Shown: one piece after another, positions 52,642 through 60,699 of the stretch
How positions within the stretch are numbered: position 1 is the stretch's first letter
Layout of the letters: the number at the start of each line of letters is the position of its first letter
Source of the DNA: Korobacter sp963758505
GTDB lineage: Bacteria; Acidobacteriota; Terriglobia; Terriglobales; Acidobacteriaceae
Length of the DNA stretch: 64,000 nucleotides
Reading direction: 5' to 3'
Assembly (NCBI GenBank): GCA_963758505.1
Contig: CAVWVJ010000002.1
Coordinates: 62,001-126,000 of the forward strand
Notes under the pieces: model-generated
The model's input: the letters and a program-made list of their open reading frames with translations, nothing else
Database searches by the model: none
Told to the model about the DNA's origin: nothing
Translations under genes and position numbers: made by a program

Positions 52642-54291
52642 TTACTGCACCGCTCCTCCGGCTTTTTGCCAGGCGGCGAAGCCGTCGTGATAAACCTTCA
52701 CGTTTTTGATACCCCGCGCGGTAAGTACCCCGGCTGCGGCGCGACTGGCGGCGCAGACGTCCCCGGCGGCCAGGCCGCTTTCATACACCACAACCGGTTT
52801 GTCTTTCGGCAGCGCCGCTACGCCGTCGCTGATTTTGTTGAGCGGAAGATTTACCGCGCCGGGGATGTGCGATCTCGCGAAGTCATTGGGCGAACGGATA
52901 TCGACAAATACTGCTCCCTTCTTCAAAAGCTGCTGCGCGGTGGTAGTCGGGATTTCATTTTTCTGCGGACCCTTCGGGCCGTTCATATCGCAATCCCCGG
53001 ATCCGGATTGGCCGACGGCGAGCGGGTTGGCTGAGGCCGGGGCGAGTCCGGGGACGATCGAAGCAGCGGCCGTCGTGACGGGCTGCGGCCTCGACGCGGC
53101 GGGATGCGCCGCAGCGGGACTCGGCCCTTTCGCCTCAGTCTTGGCCGGTGCGGGAGGGGTCTCCGGCTTGGCTGGCGAAATGGATTGCGTCGAGGAAGGC
53201 GGCGGCTGCGCTCCGCTCACCATCGCCGTGAACTCCTGCATGTTCAGGCCGCCGACATGTTTCTGCTGGTTGACGAAAAACGTCGGCGTGGCATTGACTG
53301 CGAGCGCTTTGCCGTCATCGATGTCCTGCTGCACGCGCGGCAGCGTCGCTCCGCTGTCGAGACAGGTATTGAACTTCGCGGTATCGAGACCGATGTCCTG
53401 CGCGTAGTACTTAAGCTGCACGACGGCGAGTTCGCCGTTGGCGGCATAGAGACGGTCGTGCATGGGCCAGAACTTGTCCTGGTCGGCGGCGCATTCGGCG
53501 GCCTCCGCGGCCTTTCCCGCGAACTGGTGAAATTTGGCGAGGGGAAATTCGCGGAAGATGAAACGTACCTTTTTCGGAAAGCGTTCGCGGATCTCCTCGT
53601 TGGTCGTCTCGGCGATGATGCAGGACGGACATTGGAAGTCGCCGAACTCGACCACGGTCACCGGCGCGTCGGCGGGGCCGATCGCATGGCTGCCGGGACG
53701 AATGAGGCGCGAGAGATCAGGCGGACCTTCGGCGGGCGTGGCCTCGAGCTGCTTCTTCACTTCGGCGGCGGAGTGATGCGATAACCATGCGAAGCCGGGC
53801 ACCGCGATCACGAGCGCGATCACGAAGATCAGTACGTTCCATAGCGCGATACGGTGAACGCGAGCGGCGTCCTCGCTGGCGGCCTTGCTGACTTCGATCG
53901 CGAGCAGAACGAAAACGATCGCAATCGCGATCTGCTGGGCGACACACCACGCACACCAGGCGTGAATCTGAAAAGCTTCGAGGCTGGTGAGATAGAGCGA
54001 GACGACCACGCCTGCCGCAGAGAGCACAAATGCACTGCGGCGAAGCTGTTTGCCTGAGCGGGCGTCGACGAATGGCTCGAGAAGCAGGAGCACAACGATC
54101 GCCGCGTACATCGCCGCACCGAAGGTGGGAGTGGGAATGCCTCCCCAGAAGGCGAAGCGGCTGGCCCGGACCTCGTCGCAACCGGTCCCGAGGCAGACGA
54201 GCGGATGCGTCGGCGAGGTATAGACCCACCAGAGATACGCGGAGTCGAAGAGGCCAAAGAGGCTGAAAACCAGTGCCAGGGACTTGCGCAT
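52642..54291 (-). CDS. VKOR-DsbA-rhodanese-like fusion protein
   Basis: A 549-residue membrane protein with three parts. Residues 1-170 are a vitamin K epoxide reductase-like domain with the loop cysteines Cys33/Cys38 and CAWC at 113-116, in five helices. Residues about 200-360 are a periplasmic DsbA/Thioredoxin_4 domain with CPSC (221-224) and a cis-Pro in NATPTFFVN. After a Pro/Ala linker, residues about 445-549 form a rhodanese-like domain. In it the usual catalytic Cys of the active loop is replaced by Glu504 (VVVYESGLAAGD); the only cysteine is further on (Cys513). It should oxidise periplasmic cysteines. The rhodanese part is probably catalytically silent. Confidence 0.9.
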   Translation of the reverse strand: MRKSLALVFSLFGLFDSAYLWWVYTSPTHPLVCLGTGCDEVRASRFAFWGGIPTPTFGAAMYAAIVVLLLLEPFVDARSGKQLRRSAFVLSAAGVVVSLYLTSLEAFQIHAWCAWCVAQQIAIAIVFVLLAIEVSKAASEDAARVHRIALWNVLIFVIALVIAVPGFAWLSHHSAAEVKKQLEATPAEGPPDLSRLIRPGSHAIGPADAPVTVVEFGDFQCPSCIIAETTNEEIRERFPKKVRFIFREFPLAKFHQFAGKAAEAAECAADQDKFWPMHDRLYAANGELAVVQLKYYAQDIGLDTAKFNTCLDSGATLPRVQQDIDDGKALAVNATPTFFVNQQKHVGGLNMQEFTAMVSGAQPPPSSTQSISPAKPETPPAPAKTEAKGPSPAAAHPAASRPQPVTTAAASIVPGLAPASANPLAVGQSGSGDCDMNGPKGPQKNEIPTTTAQQLLKKGAVFVDIRSPNDFARSHIPGAVNLPLNKISDGVAALPKDKPVVVYESGLAAGDVCAASRAAAGVLTARGIKNVKVYHDGFAAWQKAGGAVQ

Positions 54292-54341
54292 GTTCTTACT
54301 ATTATCGCAAACAGCGCCCGCGAGGCACAGCGATACGCAGG

Positions 54342-55103
54342 TTAGAGGATTACGGCGATGACAATTGCGACGGGAAAGGCGTAGAGGATGTTGTTACCTT
54401 CGCGGCGAGGCTGCATGTCGATTCTATCGTCGAGCAGAGAGTCCTCGTAGAGATGACGGCAGCGTGCTTCGTCACCGGGTTGGCAGAACGAACGAGCGAG
54501 GAGACTGTCGAGATCCCCGGCCATGCGGAGAGTCTCGGCTTTTATACGCGTGAGTCCGACTTGCGAAAAGAGATCGAGCATCTCTTCGACCGGGAGGGCG
54601 CGGACGTGGGAGTTGTCGCGCAGCTTCTCCATGGCATTAAAGGCGTCGGCCTTTGCACGGGAGGGCGCGGTATCGACGACGAGAATGCGACCGTTTTTCT
54701 TGCAGACGCGCTGCATTTCCTTGAGGACGAGGAGCGGGTCGCCGAAATGATGGAAGGCGTAGCGGCAGGCGACGAGGGTAAAGCTGGCGTCGGCGAAGGG
54801 CAAGCGGGTGACGTCGTCTTCGATCCAGGTGAGGTTCGTGAGGTGTTGTTCCGCCTGCAACCTGCGGGCTTGCTCAAGCATGGCGGAGGTGAGATCGATG
54901 CCGGTCGCGTGCTTAGCCTTTGCAGCCAGCGCGCAGGTGAGGATGCCGGGGCCACAGGCGATGTCGAGGACCTCGTCGTCCGCTTGCGGATCGGCAGCGC
55001 GCACGATGCGGTCGAGGATCTCTTCATTCTTGATCGGTTGCGCATTGGCGTAGCCAGCGGCCTGGCGGGTGAATTGGTCGCGGATGAGGTCGGTGTGGGA
55101 CAC
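54342..55103 (-). CDS. Class I SAM-dependent methyltransferase
   Basis: A 253-residue methyltransferase with motif I VLDIACGPGILTCALA (about 45-60), motif II acidic residue in ATGIDLTSAMLEQARR, and DDVTRLPFADASFTLVACRYAFHHF (motif IV region). The sequence is UbiE/Methyltransf_11-like with an extended C-terminus that ends hydrophobic (PVAIVIAVIL). It lies 50 bases upstream of the fusion gene and downstream of the long radical SAM gene. The substrate is unknown. Lipid or quinone methylation would fit the neighbourhood. Confidence 0.85.
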   Translation of the reverse strand: MSHTDLIRDQFTRQAAGYANAQPIKNEEILDRIVRAADPQADDEVLDIACGPGILTCALAAKAKHATGIDLTSAMLEQARRLQAEQHLTNLTWIEDDVTRLPFADASFTLVACRYAFHHFGDPLLVLKEMQRVCKKNGRILVVDTAPSRAKADAFNAMEKLRDNSHVRALPVEEMLDLFSQVGLTRIKAETLRMAGDLDSLLARSFCQPGDEARCRHLYEDSLLDDRIDMQPRREGNNILYAFPVAIVIAVIL

Positions 55104-55353
55104 AGGATAGTTTACGCCGTAGAGATGAGAATCTGATTCGTCAGACTATCGTTGGTTGGTTCTCTCGCCGTATCGGCTGCTACTAACGATTGCGGACTTC
55201 TGGACCATTTGGTTGCGCTCGGAACCTGAGGTCGCAATTTGCCGACCTCACGTTTGGACTGTCCGATTGTGCGGCTTTGATGTGCGCCTACGGTGACCCA
55301 CCATCGTGGTACGACGCAATTTGATTTCCCGAAGCGGTTTCCAGACACAAAGC

Positions 55354-55380
55354 AAAAGCCCCGCAAATCGCGGGGCTTTT
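55354..55380 (-). terminator. Terminator after the long radical SAM gene
   Basis: An 11-bp perfect stem AAAAGCCCCGC/GCGGGGCTTTT with a 5-base loop, 20 bases after the stop codon. On the minus strand the stem ends in four Ts. The 290 bases beyond, up to the methyltransferase gene, contain no convincing gene. Confidence 0.85.
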
Positions 55381-55399
55381 CTTCGTTCACGATCAGGTT

Positions 55400-57535
55400 T
55401 TAGTCACCCATCACTTCTTCTTCTTTGTTGACCGCCGGAGCCGCCGGCTGGATGCCGCCGATCTGGCCGAGAGGGATGAAGCCTTCCTGTGGGGGCGCGA
55501 TCTTTTCGCCGAGGACGTGCTCTTTGTAGAGCGCCATCATGCGGGCATTTTCCGCGTCCTGCTTGATCTGCTCGGTGGACTTCAACTTCGCGTCGCGGGC
55601 GCGGGTCTTTTCTTCGCGCGCCGTCTTGGCAATGCCGAGATCGTCCAGCGTGTGGTTGCGCTCTGCGTGCACGTGCTCATCGTTCAGGTTGAGAGTGTGG
55701 CCTTCCGAGCTCAGAGCCACCTTCTTGTTGCCGGCGAAGATCTCGTGACGGCCCTTTTCCTCGTACCACTTGGTGAGGGTGGCAGTCATGTGCATCTTCT
55801 CGACGATGTTGCGCCAGCCCACGCCCGTGTTGTACGCGCAGAAGCTGATCTCGCCTTCCTGCGTGGCGTAGGGAATGATGCATTGCTCGGTGCGCCGGAA
55901 GTCGTAATTGAACAGGTCCTGGAACCACATTCCGGCGATGAACAGGAAGTTCCAGCGGTCCTGCCGGCGGATCTTGATGTCCTCGATGGTGCGGTCCGGC
56001 GTGCTCTTGCCGTAGCGCTTCTCGGCTCCCGGGGTGGCTGCGAAGGTCTTATCGAACTTCTTCATCAAGTCCATGAACTTGAAATGCTTGGGAGACTTGA
56101 ACGGATCGTAGTTGCGTCCGAGGGCGAGCGCCATGCCGAGCACGCTCAGGAAACGGCCGCGGGCAGCATCGTTCACCTTGGCCACATCCTTGGCGATGTT
56201 GTCGCCATTGAGGAACGCGGTGACGGGAACGGCTTCCTTGGTTTCCTTGTCGATCATCAGCGCCATGCCCACGCCGCAGTTCGGGTGGCAGCCGCAGCTG
56301 AGGGATCCCCAATCGGAGTTCGGACCATGGGTGAGATCGGCCCAATCGCTGAAGGTGCTCATGAAGCTGATAGGGAACCAGTCGCGGGTCGGCTCGCCGA
56401 GTCCGGTCTGGCTCTTCACGTCGTGCGCGAGATGGCTCAAGGTGTAGCGCTGCGCCTGGCGACGCTCGTCGGTAATCTCTTCGTCGCGTCCGGTAAAGGA
56501 AACCGGCTGGAAAGAGAGGAACGAGATGCGCTTTGGATTGTCGAGCGCGAACTGCACGATGCGCCCCACCTGCTCATTGTTGACGCCGTTCACGATGGTG
56601 GTAACGGGTACGATGTCGACCCCAGCGTTGTGCAGGTTCTCGATGGCGCGCAGCTTCACGTCAAACAGGTTGCCGACAGCGCGGTGGGAGTTGGCAGCGT
56701 TGCCGATGCCGTCAAACTGGAGGTACGCGTAACGCAGACCCGCTTCCGCAGCCTGCTTGGCAAACTCGGGGCTCTTGGCGAACTCGATGCCGTTGGTCGC
56801 CGCTTGCACGGAGTTGTAACCGACTTTGCGGGCATAGGCGACTGCATCGAGGAAGTATGGCGACAACGTCGGCTCACCGCCGGAGAACTGCACGCTCATC
56901 TGGCGCTTCGGCTTGATGGTGATGGCGTTGTCGAGCATCGTCTTGATTTCTTCCCAGGTGAGCTCGTGTACGAAGCCGACCTGGTTGGCATCCATGAAGC
57001 ATGGATCGCACATCATGTTGCAGCGGTTGGTGAGATCGATTGTCAGCACCGAGCCGCGGCCGTACTTCACGGTGGAGCTGCCGTGATGATGCAGCTTTTC
57101 GTCATTGTGGGCGCGGATGTCGCGGCCCGGGAAGACTTCCTCGAGGTGCTTGAAGAACGCGGGATCGATTGCCATGACATCTTCGAAGTGGCCGTGCTTG
57201 GGGCAATCCTTCACCATCAGGATCTTGCCGTCACGCTCGATGATCTGCGCCTTGATTTCCCCGGCGCGCTCGTTGAGCAGCACTTCGTGCGGCAGCTTGC
57301 CGTCGATAATCGAGTTTCGAATCTCGGGTACGCACTTGGGACAGAGCGAGTCGGTGGTGCGAGGCCAACCCAGCGGCGGCTTCGACTTCTGGTACGACTT
57401 CAGTAGCGGCTTATCGCTCCACTTCGGCGTAAACGAGGGGTTCTGCTTGATGCTGTTGAGCTTGTCAAAAATGACCCACGCGCCCCGGGCGCCAACGGTC
57501 AATGCTTTTTCAAAATACTTAATCGGCTTATGCAT
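55400..57535 (-). CDS. Tes/MJ0619-type radical SAM enzyme (COG1964), long paralog
   Basis: A 711-residue radical SAM protein. The N-terminal 60 residues are basic and partly hydrophobic. The pattern then matches the short paralog: SLCPKC (64-68), CPKHGHF (111-117), radical SAM motif CNMMCDPC (172-179), VQFSGGEPTLSPYFLDAVAYA, and QAATNGIE with YLQFDG. The second CPxxCGLC cluster motif of the short paralog is absent and replaced by a His-rich stretch (HNDEKLHHHGSS). Additional Cys (CGCHPNCG, about 425-432) and a charged C-terminal extension (about 610-700) follow. The likely role is radical chemistry on lipids; the two paralogs probably have different substrates. A possible CRP-like site lies upstream. 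Confidence 0.88.
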   Translation of the reverse strand: MHKPIKYFEKALTVGARGAWVIFDKLNSIKQNPSFTPKWSDKPLLKSYQKSKPPLGWPRTTDSLCPKCVPEIRNSIIDGKLPHEVLLNERAGEIKAQIIERDGKILMVKDCPKHGHFEDVMAIDPAFFKHLEEVFPGRDIRAHNDEKLHHHGSSTVKYGRGSVLTIDLTNRCNMMCDPCFMDANQVGFVHELTWEEIKTMLDNAITIKPKRQMSVQFSGGEPTLSPYFLDAVAYARKVGYNSVQAATNGIEFAKSPEFAKQAAEAGLRYAYLQFDGIGNAANSHRAVGNLFDVKLRAIENLHNAGVDIVPVTTIVNGVNNEQVGRIVQFALDNPKRISFLSFQPVSFTGRDEEITDERRQAQRYTLSHLAHDVKSQTGLGEPTRDWFPISFMSTFSDWADLTHGPNSDWGSLSCGCHPNCGVGMALMIDKETKEAVPVTAFLNGDNIAKDVAKVNDAARGRFLSVLGMALALGRNYDPFKSPKHFKFMDLMKKFDKTFAATPGAEKRYGKSTPDRTIEDIKIRRQDRWNFLFIAGMWFQDLFNYDFRRTEQCIIPYATQEGEISFCAYNTGVGWRNIVEKMHMTATLTKWYEEKGRHEIFAGNKKVALSSEGHTLNLNDEHVHAERNHTLDDLGIAKTAREEKTRARDAKLKSTEQIKQDAENARMMALYKEHVLGEKIAPPQEGFIPLGQIGGIQPAAPAVNKEEEVMGD

Positions 57536-57697
57536 TCTGCCTCTCGTTTACCTGGATGGTGAAGCTGTGCCGGGATAGACGGACTCCCACACCCTATTGC
57601 GTTGTCACTAGGTTACGGGGAATCGCCATAGGACGTGAATGCATTAACGGGGAACGGGCATGAATACAGGCTTAGCTGCGATCAGCGCACATCGAAT

Positions 57698-57713
57698 GGT
57701 GATGCAGATCACA
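57698..57713. promoter_or_regulatory. CRP/FNR-like site upstream of the long radical SAM gene
   Basis: GGTGA-TGCAGA-TCACA, one mismatch from TGTGA-N6-TCACA, about 165 bases before the start of the radical SAM gene. It is a candidate only. Confidence 0.35.
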
Positions 57714-57752
57714 TGGCTATGTTATTGGTTTTGAAGGTCGTAGGCAGAAAAG

Positions 57753-57791
57753 CAGCGGCAGATTGCCGGCGACCCGGCACTTCTGCCGCTG
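57753..57791 (-). terminator. Hairpin terminator after the exported hypothetical gene
   Basis: A 10-bp perfect outer stem CAGCGGCAGA/TCTGCCGCTG (57753-57762 with 57782-57791) with an inner GCCGG/CCGGC stem. On the minus strand it is followed by CTTTTCTG. It lies 24 bases beyond the stop of the next gene. Confidence 0.65.
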
Positions 57792-57814
57792 AATAGGGAC
57801 AAGGGGCCCTAAAC

Positions 57815-58519
57815 CTATTGTGAACCGCTTACCAGTCCGCCGCCGATTTTGCCGCGTTCGCGTTGTTCCCGCGCCACTTCGCCGAGCGACGCCGCGCCGA
57901 TGGTGTTGCTATGAATAATGTGGGCGGCCACCGTATCCATCTGTCGGCTTCCGGACAACTTCGGCAGCACAGGCTGGCTGCTGATGTTCACATCCGCCGC
58001 GACATACAACGTAAGAGGCATTTCTTTCGGCACCGTCGTTACTTTTCCGTCATTGAAGTGGGCGTACGGCGCATAGGGAGAATTCACAAGATTGACCAGC
58101 ATCTCCGGCCGTAGATCGGCATTGGGGTCGACAGGAAGCTGAGGGATCGTGCGCAGCGGGATCTCCTGGCCGTTGGCCAGCTTCAGGGATTGCAAACGGA
58201 ACTCGAGAACGCCTCCCGCACCCGTGGCGCGATCCTCAAGTTGCGCCGTGATGACTACTCCATACACCTCCGTGCCCACCGGCATGACGATGGTGTTTCC
58301 GACGACAAGGTCCTTCCGAAGGGTGAACTCCACGATTTCGCCGGGTTGATCGCTTTCCGAGGAGACAGTGCGCGAAAGTCTCAACTGCACGGGCGTACCG
58401 TCACGAAGAACGGCGGCCGGACTGGCGGTGGTCGCAGCCTGCGCCGGGCACATGACCGCACAGCTTCCGACAGCGAGAACCAAAAGCCACGAGAAACGAA
58501 CTTTGAAAACCGGTTTCAT
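57815..58519 (-). CDS. Hypothetical exported protein
   Basis: A 234-residue protein with a signal peptide (ending CPAQA). The middle is a beta-rich domain with the repeat-like opening DGTPVQLRLSRTVSSESDQPGEIVEFTLRKDLVVGNTIVMPVGTEVYGVV. It resembles periplasmic domains found in acidobacterial exported proteins, but no named family is recognised. The C-terminus is basic and disordered. It is followed by a hairpin terminator and separated from the next gene by 70 bases. Confidence 0.78.
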   Translation of the reverse strand: MKPVFKVRFSWLLVLAVGSCAVMCPAQAATTASPAAVLRDGTPVQLRLSRTVSSESDQPGEIVEFTLRKDLVVGNTIVMPVGTEVYGVVITAQLEDRATGAGGVLEFRLQSLKLANGQEIPLRTIPQLPVDPNADLRPEMLVNLVNSPYAPYAHFNDGKVTTVPKEMPLTLYVAADVNISSQPVLPKLSGSRQMDTVAAHIIHSNTIGAASLGEVAREQRERGKIGGGLVSGSQ

Positions 58520-58588
58520 TGGGTCACGAGGAATGTACCTCGATGGATACCGGTTAGAAAGTTACGTTGGTCATTGAAAGCGGCTGAA

Positions 58589-59350
58589 TCAGTAGGTGGA
58601 GGCCGGATTTGCGGGCTGAACGCGCGGTCCAAATCGAGTTACGAGAGTTTGCATCACCCTCGGACCATGATCCATAAGGTGTTCGCGAATGTCGGGCCAG
58701 AACTCGCGCAACATATTCATGCCGGCATCGCTGCCAATTCCGCTCATGGCGCGGCCTGCGGTTTCGCCGGGCGTGTAGCGACGATAGGGATGGTAGGCAG
58801 TCGATAGGGACGCCGCGATAAACGCTCCAAGCAACTCCGAACTGTTCAAGGTCGCCCGGCCGTTGTCGTCGCGGGTGATCAACACTCGCGACACCGCGTA
58901 TGCCGTGCGCTGCACTGTGCCGGGGTCGTCCGATTGATAGTACCGGGGGTCCTGGTGAAGCACGGAAGGCAGAAGGAACTTACTAAAGAAACCTTGCTCC
59001 GTTTGATCGGAGATGCTACGACCCATCCGGCTGGCATAGTTTTCCGAGAACTGCGAGTTGTTCCAGGAAGGCCGGAAACTGGCTGTAATCGCGGAGGAAA
59101 ACGTCGCATACGGCGACATGGATTGCTCCACGAACGTGCTGAATTTCTGACTGCTGTTCAGTCGAGACGAAACTGAGGGCTCGGCAAAGGTAGTGGCAGA
59201 GTTGAAGATCAGTTCATGCTTGGGGGTCGCGGCGACGGCGGCTACGGCCGATGGCGCGGAGGGCAGAACATCGGCCTCATTCTGCGCGAACGTGAGTAGC
59301 GGGCACAGTGCCAAAGTTGCGATCGCGAGATGTCGCGTGGCAAGCTTCAT
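58589..59350 (-). CDS. Acidobacterial-type exported protein of unknown function
   Basis: A 253-residue protein with a signal peptide (to about residue 22, LTFAQ). The mature region has a compact segment SRMGRSISDQTEQGFFSKFLLPSVLHQDPRYYQSDDPGTVQRTAYAVSRVLITRDDNGRATLNSSELLGAFIAASLSTAYHPYRRYTPGETAGRAMSGIGSDAGMNMLREFWPDI; proteins of this look are common in acidobacteria, with no known role. It starts 330 bases downstream of the next divergent gene. Confidence 0.75.
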   Translation of the reverse strand: MKLATRHLAIATLALCPLLTFAQNEADVLPSAPSAVAAVAATPKHELIFNSATTFAEPSVSSRLNSSQKFSTFVEQSMSPYATFSSAITASFRPSWNNSQFSENYASRMGRSISDQTEQGFFSKFLLPSVLHQDPRYYQSDDPGTVQRTAYAVSRVLITRDDNGRATLNSSELLGAFIAASLSTAYHPYRRYTPGETAGRAMSGIGSDAGMNMLREFWPDIREHLMDHGPRVMQTLVTRFGPRVQPANPASTY

Positions 59351-59680
59351 AGACCCCGTCTAGCTGTATTGGTTAGAACGCATTCTATGCCGGGTGTTTG
59401 TCCAACGTTCATTAATACTTTTGTGCGTAGCTGAATTTTTTACATCCGAAACAATTGTCAAGAGAGGACTTCGCCCCTCCGATGCATCAACGGCCAACCC
59501 GGGATTCCCCGGCAGCTTCTCTCTTGAGGGAGCCAACTTGCGAGCCGAACCGGGGTTTTACCTCCTAAGTCGGATATAGACGGGTAAAAACGGTTGTTAG
59601 TCGTATCCTCCCGGTTGATTCGCTGGGGAAGCAGGCCGATAATCAGGGTGCTCTGGCATCCGTAACGTTGGGAAGAGTCC
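59351..59680. other. Intergenic region with strong hairpins upstream of the rlpA operon
   Basis: 330 bases without a gene between divergent transcripts. A 9-bp stem (59458-59466 with 59519-59527) encloses further hairpins such as CCGGG/CCCGG. It has the look of a structured leader, but no known riboswitch was matched. A TTGACA on the minus strand (around 59453-59458) could be a -35 element for the exported protein gene. Confidence 0.5.
59458..59527. other. Long structured hairpin, possible leader RNA
   Basis: TCAAGAGAG (59458-59466) pairs perfectly with CTCTCTTGA (59519-59527). Inside it are a CTTCG segment and CCGGG-ATTC-CCCGG. The element is 153 bases before the first plus-strand ATG. No named RNA class was recognised with confidence. 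Confidence 0.4.
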
Positions 59681-59929
59681 ATGTCCTCGGATCCGAAAAG
59701 CCGACCATTCGATGAACGCGTGAACGAGGCGATCCATGGGGCCGCGGAGCGGCTGGATCGCGAATCGGAGAAGCTGATCGCGTACATTAACGACGAGGTA
59801 GTGCCCGCAGTGCGCGAGCACTCCAGCCGCGGGCTGCGAATCGCCGCCGAAAAGCTGGCGAAATTCGCCGATTTCATGGACCAGGAAGGTGGAAGCACCT
59901 CTCCACCCCCCGACGAGACCAAGCGTTGA
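59681..59929 (+). CDS. Small hypothetical helical protein
   Basis: An 82-residue, highly charged, probably helical protein (RVNEAIHGAAERLDRESEKLIAYINDEVVPAVREHSSRGLRIAAEKLAKFADFM) with a Pro-rich tail. It has no cysteines or membrane segments. The ATG is preceded by GGGAAGAG, and its stop overlaps the ATG of rlpA by one base (TGATG), so both are translated together. Function unknown. Confidence 0.78.
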   Translation: MSSDPKSRPFDERVNEAIHGAAERLDRESEKLIAYINDEVVPAVREHSSRGLRIAAEKLAKFADFMDQEGGSTSPPPDETKR

Positions 59930-60699
59930 TGCCATCCGCTTTACGCCCGTACGGAAGCTCCCAGTTCCAGCAACTGCGCCTGCCGGCAGTGCTGGCGATA
60001 CTGCTGGTGCTTGCTTCGTGCGGCGGGAAGAAGACAGCCCGCAACCAGATCTCTCCTCCGCCTCCCCCCACTCAAACCCCTGCAAAACCGGCGCCGCAAC
60101 CGCAACCGACGGAGCCCTCGGAATCGGCGCGCAAGAAACTTCCTGGAGAACCGCTGTATACCCAGGAGGGATACGCGAGCTGGTACGGCCCGGGTTTTCA
60201 CAATCGGCGTACCTCCAACGGTGAGGTTTTCGATATGAACGCCTTGACCGCCGCTCATCGCGATTTCCCGCTGAACAGCGTGGTGCGGGTGACGAATGAG
60301 AAAACCGGCCACTCGGTCATCGTAAGAATCACGGATCGCGGGCCCTTCGTTCCCAACCGCATCATCGACCTTTCGGCGGGAGCGGCGAAGGCTGTCGATG
60401 TTTGGCTGCCGGGCACAGCTCTGGTAAAGCTCGAAGTATTGAGCGCGCCATCGCCGATCGACCATGGCGGCCGCTGGTGCGTGCAGATCGGCGCACTGAG
60501 CCGACAAAAAGATGCGATCCGTCTGAAAGAACACTTGCTGGAAAGCTTCGAAACCCGCGAGGTGATCCAGTTCCCTGCCCCCGATGGCGGTTACTGGGTA
60601 CGCGTGAAAGTTCCGCAGGACGACAAGAAGCGCGCGCAAGAGATTGCCCACGCGACCCACGTGGAGGAAGGCAATGTCTTCCTCGTGCGCCTTGATTAA
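59929..60699 (+). CDS. rlpA: RlpA-type lytic transglycosylase lipoprotein
   Basis: A 256-residue lipoprotein: the signal segment ends LLVLASCGGK, with the lipid-modified Cys at about residue 31. A Pro/Gln linker (about 40-75) leads to the double-psi beta-barrel RlpA domain (about 80-175): EGYASWYGPGFHNRRTSNGEVFDMNALTAAHRDFPLNSVVRVTNEKTGHSVIVRITDRGPFVPNRIIDLS. The conserved Glu and Asp of the family are seen in NGEVFD and ITDRGPF. A C-terminal SPOR domain (about 182-256, WCVQIGALSRQKDAIRLKEHLLES...YWVRVKV) binds denuded septal peptidoglycan. It probably acts at the division site. Confidence 0.94.
   Translation: MPSALRPYGSSQFQQLRLPAVLAILLVLASCGGKKTARNQISPPPPPTQTPAKPAPQPQPTEPSESARKKLPGEPLYTQEGYASWYGPGFHNRRTSNGEVFDMNALTAAHRDFPLNSVVRVTNEKTGHSVIVRITDRGPFVPNRIIDLSAGAAKAVDVWLPGTALVKLEVLSAPSPIDHGGRWCVQIGALSRQKDAIRLKEHLLESFETREVIQFPAPDGGYWVRVKVPQDDKKRAQEIAHATHVEEGNVFLVRLD

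Noticed and set aside
55112..55390. 92-codon minus-strand open frame between the methyltransferase and radical SAM genes
   Set aside because: It covers a strong terminator and has no ribosome site or recognisable sequence.
55517..57406. Long plus-strand open frame (629 codons) opposite the long radical SAM gene
   Set aside because: The opposite strand carries the radical SAM motifs and many homologous segments. The antisense product shows no domain.
59458..59600. Possible SAM-I, c-di-GMP or ydaO riboswitch in the leader of rlpA
   Set aside because: Short resemblances (AAGAGAGG, GGCCAACC, GCCGAACC) are present, but the conserved cores of these RNAs could not be aligned. It is recorded only as an unidentified structured region.
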